From Candidatus Curtissbacteria bacterium RIFCSPLOWO2_02_41_11 (GTDB taxonomy: Bacteria > Patescibacteriota > Microgenomatia > Curtissbacterales > GWA2-41-24), in assembly GCA_001775055.1 (NCBI GenBank), contig MFBU01000012.1:1-36081 (forward strand): a stretch of DNA of 36,081 nucleotides. Reading direction: 5' to 3'. Positions 16,263 to 22,428 of this stretch are shown one piece after another; the stretch's first letter is position 1; every line of letters begins with the position of its first letter. Both the position numbers and the translations under genes were made by a program. The notes beneath the pieces were generated by a model. That model ran no database searches. It saw only the letters and a program-made list of their open reading frames with translations, and was not told the DNA's origin.

Positions 16263-18590
16263 TTATCCACCGCAAATACCATATCTGTCTCGAAAAGTCG
16301 TCCATTCACAGGCATTGCCATTCTCCATTTTTATTATAGTCTTATCGATTTGATAGTAAGGATTCCATGCACGGCCATCTTTATTCGCACCGAATTGATA
16401 TGCCCAGTCGAAATCGAGAGGGTTGGCACCGCTTGGAATTTCTACGGCATCTGGTTCTTGTCCCCGTGGACTGCCCCAGCAAGTGTTACTAGAGCCAGGC
16501 GCTGGGTATACTGACCCAGAATCTGAATTTGGATATTGGGATACGCCTTTCCAAGTGGAGGCGATATATTGAAAAATTCCAACTTCACCAGCTCTGCCGA
16601 AAGAACATTGGTCACCCCCGCTTTCACCAGCCAGCACATTAAGCATGACTTCTGCAAGCGATGAGCCAGTTAAAGGTTCTATTTTACCGTTTGCTTGGTG
16701 CACGATGTAGCATTGTAACTCTTCGAGTGAAGTTTCAATCCCGTTTGATGGATTGCCGTCGGAAGCCCGTGGGATACTGGCGCATTCTTCAAGCGTAGGA
16801 ATAGGACCAGGATCCGTTCCCCCGGGCGGCACCTCTCCATCAGCTCTTGCCAAAAGATTACATTCTTGGCTTGTTCTGCCAAGGGCTTCTTGCAAGGCCT
16901 TGGGTTTTAAGGCGATATCGCGGTCGAATTCTTTATTGCAATCGACAGCGCCCAAAAATCGCTGTTTAATTTCATCAGCTGCGCCCTGCTCTTTACTTGG
17001 TAAGTTCTTGTTCTTAGGAAAGACTACATAATCGACGGATTTGGGTTTAAAGAAAGTATAAAGACCGGGTCTGCCCGTTTCTTGGCCTCCTTTGCCGGTC
17101 TTGCCCGCGCCGAAAATAGCAATCGCATCATCTTTGTCAGAATAAGTGGCGTTATTCCAGATTGACGCCAGCCAAGGAACATAAAATGTCGGGAAAACTC
17201 TGATAGTCAATTTACATTCGTAAATCGGTTCTCCTGTGTCCGGATCTGTACCGACTTGTTCACATTTATCCCAGCCGGGATTTTTAATTGGTAAATTAGT
17301 AACGAATTTTTGGGATTTGAAACTACATTTGACAAGTGTACCGTCATCTAGTTTATTCGGACTTTCGACATTTTGACAGTTCTCGCCAGCCTCAAGTTGT
17401 GGCTCTTTTTTTTCGGGATCAGCGGGATTAATGAGAGGGAAAGAACAAAAAGGCCCACTACCTTCCTTTTTGTCGGGTAGTATCGGAATTGGCGCAGGAC
17501 ATACTTCCCCCCATCCCTCTGGTGGAAGGATGGCAGCGTAAGCATTTTTAATGGGACTGATAAAATTTAAGCTGATTTTAACAACTTTGCGCAGCGTTTG
17601 CGAAATTGGATTATTAAGCAATGGCTTAAGGCATGTTTGGATAATTTTTGCCAGAAGTGATTTTGGAACATTAGCCGAAGCTTCTAAACTTTCTTCAACA
17701 AATTTGGCATCTGAGGATTGAGCCTGTTTTGGCACGATCAATTGATTTACTTGATTGGCGATACTGGTGGTTCGAAAATACTCGGGCAGGACAAAGTATA
17801 CCCTTCTTGATTTTGGACAGCTGCCTTGTTCAACTTGTCTAAGTCCGTCTTTACCAACGACCAGTGGAAAAGAAAACATTCCATAATAGAATTCAGAAAC
17901 AGCAGTCGGAATTTTTTCCCAATAACGGCCCCAGGTGTCAAGCCACTGCGTTTTGTCATCACCAGCCTGTGGAGGATTAGGCAGTCCAAATTCTTTGCCT
18001 AAATCATAGATTGTTTTAGGACCGCCTTTGCCTTCAATATCCGTATATTTATTGGCAGATTCGGCCAGTTCCGGTTTATCATAAACATAATTGACATATT
18101 TCACTCGAAGCTCGTCTGTCATCACCTTAGGCGCGGCTTTCTGGCCCGGGCCATGGTAGAGATTAAAGTCAGAACTTTTTAAATCTAGAATATTTTCTTT
18201 ACGGTGATCTTCACTTTGATACTTTGACTCCAAATAATCAGAATTAGGTGTTGCGAAAATAGCCGAAAGTTTAGAAAAGTCAACTTCGATTGTAAATGTG
18301 TATTCAAGATGTTTTGGTTCATCACTTTCCTTACCCGTTTCAACAAAAGTGTATTCCTTTGGTTCAAGAACAATTTTGGTTAACTGATCGGTAAATAAGC
18401 CGTTTTCGCACGGCTGGGGATTGGGCGACTCGCCGGGAGCAGCGAAGGTGGATTTAGAGGATAGAGTTAAGAGAATAGAGAATAGTGCTGTAACAATTAA
18501 CAACTGACCCTTCGGTGGACTCAGGGTCATCCTGAGCTTGTCGAATGGCTGACATTTGACAATTGACAAAAATCGGGCAGCGATTTTCAT
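16263..18590 (-). CDS. Secreted lysozyme-like transglycosylase of the type IV secretion locus (VirB1-like role)
   Basis: 775 residues with an N-terminal signal sequence and a long extracytoplasmic region. The C-terminal ~130 residues (645-775) resemble lysozyme-like lytic transglycosylases: LNVLAGESGGDQCSFG with probable catalytic Glu656, then GEVGIFQYIASTWKG, the GxxGxxQ-type substrate motif. Such enzymes open peptidoglycan for the secretion channel. The central 600 residues are unassigned and contain many Cys and Pro. The leader is odd: residues 6-13 and 28-40 come from heptamer arrays, and a REP element (residues about 15-28, translated FDKLRMT) interrupts them. The real start may therefore differ, although LLIVTALFSILLTLSS still gives a usable signal core. 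Confidence 0.8.
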   Translation of the reverse strand: MKIAARFLSIVKCQPFDKLRMTLSPPKGQLLIVTALFSILLTLSSKSTFAAPGESPNPQPCENGLFTDQLTKIVLEPKEYTFVETGKESDEPKHLEYTFTIEVDFSKLSAIFATPNSDYLESKYQSEDHRKENILDLKSSDFNLYHGPGQKAAPKVMTDELRVKYVNYVYDKPELAESANKYTDIEGKGGPKTIYDLGKEFGLPNPPQAGDDKTQWLDTWGRYWEKIPTAVSEFYYGMFSFPLVVGKDGLRQVEQGSCPKSRRVYFVLPEYFRTTSIANQVNQLIVPKQAQSSDAKFVEESLEASANVPKSLLAKIIQTCLKPLLNNPISQTLRKVVKISLNFISPIKNAYAAILPPEGWGEVCPAPIPILPDKKEGSGPFCSFPLINPADPEKKEPQLEAGENCQNVESPNKLDDGTLVKCSFKSQKFVTNLPIKNPGWDKCEQVGTDPDTGEPIYECKLTIRVFPTFYVPWLASIWNNATYSDKDDAIAIFGAGKTGKGGQETGRPGLYTFFKPKSVDYVVFPKNKNLPSKEQGAADEIKQRFLGAVDCNKEFDRDIALKPKALQEALGRTSQECNLLARADGEVPPGGTDPGPIPTLEECASIPRASDGNPSNGIETSLEELQCYIVHQANGKIEPLTGSSLAEVMLNVLAGESGGDQCSFGRAGEVGIFQYIASTWKGVSQYPNSDSGSVYPAPGSSNTCWGSPRGQEPDAVEIPSGANPLDFDWAYQFGANKDGRAWNPYYQIDKTIIKMENGNACEWTTFRDRYGICGG
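18507..18547. repeat. REP-like double hairpin inside a signal-peptide region
   Basis: Two adjacent hairpins: ACCCT...AGGGT (18507-18527) and TCAGG...CCTGA (18521-18535), followed by CTTGTCGAA. This is the widespread CCTTCG/CTCAGG-TCATCCTGAG repeat class whose translation gives FDKLRMT. It splits a period-seven array (units at 18493-18506 and 18551-18571), which suggests that it arrived after that array. Confidence 0.75.
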
Positions 18591-18629
18591 ACAGGCTTAA
18601 TTCAAGTATATCAGGTTTGAATGACGTAA

Positions 18630-18699
18630 GGTGGTTATGGTAACGAGGCCTATTTCGTCGATCGGTTTTACGTTAGACGTCTGACACTAAACGCTTAAC
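18630..18699. repeat. 28-bp repeat (copy 1) plus heptamer array upstream of the transglycosylase
   Basis: The segment 18630-18657 (core GGTTA.GGTAACGA.GCC) recurs at 22182-22209 on the same strand and inverted at 22260-22284. Next to it, 18672-18699 is a period-seven array (GTTAGAC, GTCTGAC, ACTAAAC, GCTTAAC). The 117-bp spacer between the last pilin gene and the transglycosylase is made almost wholly of these repeats. Confidence 0.7.
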
Positions 18700-18707
18700 A
18701 TTGGAAA

Positions 18708-19055
18708 TTACGGCGCTTCGGGTATAGTAACAGTAGTTACGCTGGCGCCGGTAATATCTCTAATTAAAACTAGAATCAGCCAGGAGACAACCACTAAAAT
18801 AATGCCAATTATGGCATAAGTTAAGGTCGAGCGGGCAGCGCCTGCCGCCTTCGGATCGCCGCCGGATGTTAAAAACTGAAAGCCACCAATAAGCATCATA
18901 ATAAAAAAAGCAATGCCGGCAGCAGGAGCCAAAAGGCTGATAATGTTTTCCAGAATCTCAACAATATCGGAAATTTTTGCCGGATCTTGAACGGCATAAA
19001 CAGGGGAAATTAAACCTACAGCCAGACCTGTCAGGATAATCAAGAAAGCCGCCAT
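18708..19055 (-). CDS. VirB2/TrbC-like pilin-type membrane protein 6
   Basis: A 115-residue protein with a cleavable-type leader (LIILTGLAVGLISPVYA) and two membrane helices around a short loop with the hallmark FLTSGGDPKAAGAARSTL. TrbC/VirB2 pilins share this two-helix fold. It ends the array of six and lies 4 bp after its neighbour at 19060, so it is co-transcribed. It may be a pilus subunit or a variant subunit; the sequence cannot tell which of the six forms the filament. Confidence 0.85.
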   Translation of the reverse strand: MAAFLIILTGLAVGLISPVYAVQDPAKISDIVEILENIISLLAPAAGIAFFIMMLIGGFQFLTSGGDPKAAGAARSTLTYAIIGIILVVVSWLILVLIRDITGASVTTVTIPEAP

Positions 19056-19059
19056 TTAC

Positions 19060-19476
19060 CTATTGTCCAGTAGTTTCAACTGTTGGGATGGTGATGCCGC
19101 CGCTGATAATCGAGACACCAAAGAATGTTTCCACCAATAGAATAATAGCGTATGCGACCAGCACAATCACTAGTCCAATTAAAGCTGCAGTAATCATATT
19201 TCTGGCTCCGGCCACGCCCTTTTCATCACCGCCAGCCGTGATCCAGCGGATGCCGCCGATTAAAAGCATGATAAAAGCCAAAACAAAAGCAACAACCAGA
19301 ATAAATTGAATAACTGCCCGAATAATCGCCACAATGTCAGTAATTTTACCAAGAGTTTCTTCTGGTACGATTTTGTTACCAGCAGGAGCATTCACTGCCA
19401 GCGCAGCTACAGGCCAAGCTAGTGAGGCAAATTGCAAAGATGCCAAACTCAGTATTTTTTTAGCTTTTTTAATCAT
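19060..19476 (-). CDS. VirB2/TrbC-like pilin-type membrane protein 5
   Basis: 138 residues with a basic start (MIKKAKKI), a leader ending near WPVAALA, and two long helices around WITAGGDEKGVAGARNMI. The C-terminus continues past the second helix into a short Thr/Ile-rich tail (FFGVSIISGGITIPT) shared with the 19502 neighbour, indicating that these two are closest paralogues. Confidence 0.85.
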   Translation of the reverse strand: MIKKAKKILSLASLQFASLAWPVAALAVNAPAGNKIVPEETLGKITDIVAIIRAVIQFILVVAFVLAFIMLLIGGIRWITAGGDEKGVAGARNMITAALIGLVIVLVAYAIILLVETFFGVSIISGGITIPTVETTGQ

Positions 19477-19501
19477 CTTCTGACTATTCTCACCCCCTTA
19501 A

Positions 19502-19846
19502 CTAGGACCCTCCTGGAATGTTGAATGGTCCTGAAATAACCGTTACCCCAAAAAAGGTCTCCACCAGTTTTATTATAGCAAAAGAGCCAATGATAATAGC
19601 CATACCCAAAAGTCCCCAGTAAATTTGGCTCCAGGCGCTGGAGATATTTTTGCTTTCGCCCCCGGCAAAAATAAAGCGGAATCCGGCAAAGATTGTCCAG
19701 ATTAAATCAACGATAAAGGCGCTAATTAAAAGCAGAGTAATGCCGTTTCTAATTAAAGTAGCCACAAAAACTGAAGGGTCAGCGCCAATATCGGGGACCG
19801 TGCCCGGAGGAGGAGAGATTGTACCAAGGTCAACGGCAAGATTCAT
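19502..19846 (-). CDS. VirB2/TrbC-like pilin-type membrane protein 4
   Basis: 114 residues. There is no classical leader; the N-terminus is a short Pro/Gly/Asp-rich segment. Helix 1 (GITLLLISAFIVDLIWTIFA) is followed by the hallmark loop FIFAGGESKN, helix 2 and FFGVTVISGPFNIPGG. Lacking the leader and the usual TSGGD, it is the most divergent member of the array. Confidence 0.8.
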   Translation of the reverse strand: MNLAVDLGTISPPPGTVPDIGADPSVFVATLIRNGITLLLISAFIVDLIWTIFAGFRFIFAGGESKNISSAWSQIYWGLLGMAIIIGSFAIIKLVETFFGVTVISGPFNIPGGS

Positions 19847-19854
19847 ATTATTAT

Positions 19855-19933
19855 GTCTAAAGACAAATGTCTAACGACTAACGCAAAAAAGAACCTACGG
19901 CTTTAGTCTTTAGTCGTTTAGCATTTGGCATTT
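19855..19933. repeat. Inverted heptamer arrays between pilin genes
   Basis: Four units (GTCTAAA, GACAAAT, GTCTAAC, GACTAAC) at 19855-19882 face five complementary-type units (GGCTTTA, GTCTTTA, GTCGTTT, AGCATTT, GGCATTT) at 19899-19933, forming an imperfect hairpin that fills the gap between two pilin genes. Confidence 0.9.
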
Positions 19934-20236
19934 TTACGTTATTTCTACGTTCGATCCTATAAAATGCTGGACGATGCGCAAAATCACAAAAGCCAAAATT
20001 GTCACTGCCAGTCCTATGATAGCATAAGTTAAAGTGCTAGAGGCGCTGGCCAGTTTTTTTTCATCTCCTGATGAGGTCACGAATTTAAAGCCGGCAATAA
20101 TAATAAAAATTATTGAAAGTGCGCCGGCAAAGCTGACTAGAACGGTAATAATGGTTGTGGCCAGCGCTCCGAAGTTGGCAAAAAGGTCAGCCGGGGAGAA
20201 AACAGTTTCAATATCAAAAGCAGCGTAGGCGTTCAT
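19934..20236 (-). CDS. VirB2/TrbC-like pilin-type membrane protein 3
   Basis: 100 residues with no obvious leader: a short amphipathic start then two helices around FVTSSGDEKKLASASSTLTY. Same hallmark as the other members. It is the first gene after the four-helix-bundle insertion, and its ATG is 4 bases from a heptamer array. Confidence 0.85.
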   Translation of the reverse strand: MNAYAAFDIETVFSPADLFANFGALATTIITVLVSFAGALSIIFIIIAGFKFVTSSGDEKKLASASSTLTYAIIGLAVTILAFVILRIVQHFIGSNVEIT

Positions 20237-20240
20237 ATTC

Positions 20241-20269
20241 GACTAAAGACTAAGGACTAACGACTAAGG
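20241..20269. repeat. Left heptamer arm flanking the four-helix-bundle gene
   Basis: Four exact-period GACTAAN units (N = A, G, C, G). It overlaps the end of the four-helix-bundle gene, whose last residues SLSR and stop are encoded by the arm. It is complementary to the right arm at 20626-20656. Confidence 0.9.
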
Positions 20270-20625
20270 CTTTTGATTAAAGCATTTAGTCGGGCATTAA
20301 GTTTCAAAGAGAAGTCGTAAACTTGATCAAAAGCCTTTTGGCTAATAAACCGCTGATCTAAGGAAATATAAAAACCGGTGACGACTTCATTAATTGAACC
20401 TTGGGCCATTTTCAAAAATCTTCTAAAGTCTGCGTCGGAGCCCTTTGTTGATCCTTCGGCAATATTGAGTGCAATTGAAACAGCTGCTCTTCTTATTTGG
20501 TCGACTAATCCAAAACGTTCTTTGGATGGAAAGTTAGCAGTAATTCTATAAACTAATGATACAAATTCTCTTGCATCTTTCCAAACTTCTAATTTTTCAA
20601 ACCGAAAGTATCCTTTGTTATTCAT
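20257..20625 (-). CDS. Four-helix-bundle protein (23S rRNA IVS / Avd type)
   Basis: 122 residues matching the family first seen in 23S rRNA intervening sequences: FRFEKLEVWKDAREFVSLVY, then LVDQIRRAAVSIALNIAEG with the conserved small-residue helix, then FRRFLKMAQGSINEV. Members form homopentameric barrels of four-helix bundles that probably bind nucleic acid; the related Avd proteins assist diversity-generating retroelements. No reverse transcriptase is seen nearby. It is soluble, unlike its pilin neighbours, and is flanked by complementary heptamer arms. This recalls the way IVS elements carry the same gene inside a stem, so it looks like an insertion into the pilin array. Confidence 0.9.
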   Translation of the reverse strand: MNNKGYFRFEKLEVWKDAREFVSLVYRITANFPSKERFGLVDQIRRAAVSIALNIAEGSTKGSDADFRRFLKMAQGSINEVVTGFYISLDQRFISQKAFDQVYDFSLKLNARLNALIKSLSR

Positions 20626-20656
20626 GCTTTAGTCTTTAGTCGTTAGTCGTTAAGCG
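20626..20656. repeat. Right heptamer arm flanking the four-helix-bundle gene
   Basis: Four period-seven units of the NTTAGTC type (CTTTAGT, CTTTAGT, CGTTAGT, CGTTAAG) immediately upstream of the four-helix-bundle ATG. It is the inverse of the left arm at 20241-20269. Confidence 0.9.
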
Positions 20657-20663
20657 AGTAGTA

Positions 20664-21389
20664 TCAAACGATTCCACTATTACCCAAAAACAGCTTATCA
20701 ACTATCTGCAAAATGGCAAAAGCCAGAACAATGATCACAAAGCCGATGATGGCAAAAGTCAATCTGCCGCGGGCTGCGGCTGCCGCCTCCGGATTGCCGC
20801 CGGATGTTACAAACTGAATGCCGGAGATGAGGATGATAATGACGGTGACAAAACCGGCGATGCCAAGAAGAGCTGGAAGAAATGCTGAAATAATTTTACC
20901 GACAAGGCCCTGTTCGGTGAATTCTGGCTTTAAACCCAGGACAGCAATATCAGAAAGACAATCTATAAATCCTTGACAGGCGGCACCGCCGGCTCCCCCG
21001 CCACCAGCACGGGTCACAGAAAAGCTTGGACAATCGGAGAGCGCGCCACCGTAAGTATAAAGCCCAGCATAGTAAGTACCAGCGGGTGCATTTACCCAAG
21101 AATAATGATGAGAAGCCGAACTAATGTAATTAAAAGTTATGGGAAATGGCGAAATCTGGGCTATAGCAGAAGGACAACCGCTGGCAACTATTGGCCAAAC
21201 TCCTAAATAATAAGTATCGCCAATCGACAATTCCGGTATTTCTTCCCAGGAGATAGTGATAGCAGTGCCATCATCAAAGACAGTTAAAGGGACAGTAGCA
21301 TAAACATTGTTGGGAGGTTTAAGCAGACTGGGAATAAATAGTATAAAGCTGAAGGTTAGGGCTAAAGATAAATGTGCGATGAATTTCAT
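20664..21389 (-). CDS. Two-domain pilin-like protein 2
   Basis: 241 residues: a signal peptide (ending near NNVYATV), an extracytoplasmic beta-rich domain of ~100 residues (TAITISWEEIPELSIGDTYY and a C-terminal Cys-containing part), then a Gly-rich linker and the two-helix pilin domain with FVTSGGNPEAAAAARGRLTF. The start ATG directly follows the stop of the gene before it (TAAATG), so the two are coupled. The extra domain could display an adhesive or structural module on the pilin base (inference). Confidence 0.8.
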   Translation of the reverse strand: MKFIAHLSLALTFSFILFIPSLLKPPNNVYATVPLTVFDDGTAITISWEEIPELSIGDTYYLGVWPIVASGCPSAIAQISPFPITFNYISSASHHYSWVNAPAGTYYAGLYTYGGALSDCPSFSVTRAGGGGAGGAACQGFIDCLSDIAVLGLKPEFTEQGLVGKIISAFLPALLGIAGFVTVIIILISGIQFVTSGGNPEAAAAARGRLTFAIIGFVIIVLAFAILQIVDKLFLGNSGIV

Positions 21390-22121
21390 TTAGAAACTGG
21401 GAATCGCTCCAAATAAAGTGACACCAATAAAGCGTAAAATCAGAAATGAAAAGATCAAAAATAAAAGACCAGCAATGGCAGCCACAATCATGTCTCGTCC
21501 ACCGGCTAGCTTTTGCTGATCACCGGAAGAGGTCAATACGCGGATTGAGCCAATGACCATCAAAATTAAAGCAATGCCGCCGGCAAGGCCAATGGCAATA
21601 TTTAAAACTCTTTGGGCAAAGCCGCCTACAGATGTTGGGATATTTCCCAGAGCGGTTTCGCATCCTGCTCCAGTACAGGGATTTTTGCCAGAGGTGCCAA
21701 ATGACGTTGATTCAACAACGTTATACGAGTATTCACCGCATTTAAAAGCAGGCGTTGGAGGAAGGGTGTTTGGTACAAACCACCATGCGAAGTAATGCCT
21801 TCCTTCTTCTGAGAATCCAGGTAAAAGTGCTCGCCAGGTCTCGCCGCTGGGGAGAACTTCCATTGTTATCCAATTGGCCCATTCACCGTCTATTTTAAAT
21901 TTATAGTTGCCGGGGTCAGTGAAAAGAGGGTCTGTAGGGCTAACAGGTGGCGTAAAGTCAGCAAGCGGTTGTTGAAACAGAGGAACACTTTCTGAGTCAG
22001 GCACCATGTGGGAATATTGCGCACAATCTGCTTGATCGAATGCTTTCAATGGGGTTGTGCGGTTAACTAGTCCGGTGATGATAAAGAGTATGATGATTAA
22101 TAATTTAAAAATTATTCTCAT
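21390..22121 (-). CDS. Two-domain pilin-like protein 1, first gene of the array
   Basis: 243 residues: a signal peptide (IIFKLLIIILFIITGLVN), an extracytoplasmic domain (about 25-145) rich in Pro, Trp and aromatic residues with several cysteines, then the pilin domain with VLTSSGDQQKLAGGRDMI between two helices. It leads the minus-strand array. A TAAAGAAC stretch precedes the ATG. The promoter probably lies in the repeat-rich 22122-22428 region, but I could not fix it. Confidence 0.8.
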   Translation of the reverse strand: MRIIFKLLIIILFIITGLVNRTTPLKAFDQADCAQYSHMVPDSESVPLFQQPLADFTPPVSPTDPLFTDPGNYKFKIDGEWANWITMEVLPSGETWRALLPGFSEEGRHYFAWWFVPNTLPPTPAFKCGEYSYNVVESTSFGTSGKNPCTGAGCETALGNIPTSVGGFAQRVLNIAIGLAGGIALILMVIGSIRVLTSSGDQQKLAGGRDMIVAAIAGLLFLIFSFLILRFIGVTLFGAIPSF

Positions 22122-22150
22122 GTTCTTTAATTCCAGTGTAGCATTTTTTT

Positions 22151-22284
22151 GTGACTAAGGACTAATGATGAGAAAGCGTCTGGCGGTTAGGGTAACGAAG
22201 CCAGTATCGTTTAGCGTTTAGTGTCTAGCGTAAATGACACGATTAACGTAACCACCTCACGAAACGGGCATCGTCACTCTAACC
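22151..22284. repeat. Complex repeat block: heptamers plus inverted 28-bp repeat
   Basis: This covers most of the 307-bp divergent gap between the pilin array and the SpoIID gene. GACTAAN units lie at 22152-22166 and CGTTTAG units at 22208-22221. A 28-bp repeat (22182-22209) and its inverted, diverged copy (22260-22284) pair as GGTTAGGGTAACGA with TCGTCACTCTAACC. No gene is present. Confidence 0.75.
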
Positions 22285-22320
22285 TCTAAACGACATGTTC
22301 AGGTATATCAGCAGGTCGCC

Positions 22321-22360
22321 TTGGCACAGTCCTTCGACTGCGCTCAGGACTTCATGCCAA
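22321..22360. repeat. REP-like hairpin with extended outer stem
   Basis: Inner stem AGTCCT/AGGACT around TCGACTGCGCTC, outer stem TTGGCA/TGCCAA. Same CCTTCG/CTCAGG class as the copies at 13311 and 18507. Confidence 0.7.
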
Positions 22361-22374
22361 TTGCGCTCCTCTGA

Positions 22375-22410
22375 TATATCAGATTCAGCAGAGCTGAATG
22401 CTGATATAAT
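22375..22410 (+). promoter_or_regulatory. Promoter of the SpoIID gene with overlapping inverted repeat
   Basis: TATAAT at 22405-22410, preceded by TG (extended -10), lies 18 bases before the ATG. A 15-bp interrupted palindrome (TATATCAG + ATTCAGC, loop AGA, GCTGAAT + CTGATATA) at 22375-22408 ends in the -10 box, so it could be an operator or a hairpin. A further TATATCAGCAG lies at 22304. Confidence 0.6.
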
Positions 22411-22428
22411 TAGGAAACAGAAGTTCTG

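Noticed and set aside
20257-20625. Diversity-generating retroelement with the four-helix-bundle protein as Avd
   Set aside because: No reverse transcriptase or template/variable repeat pair is seen in the window.
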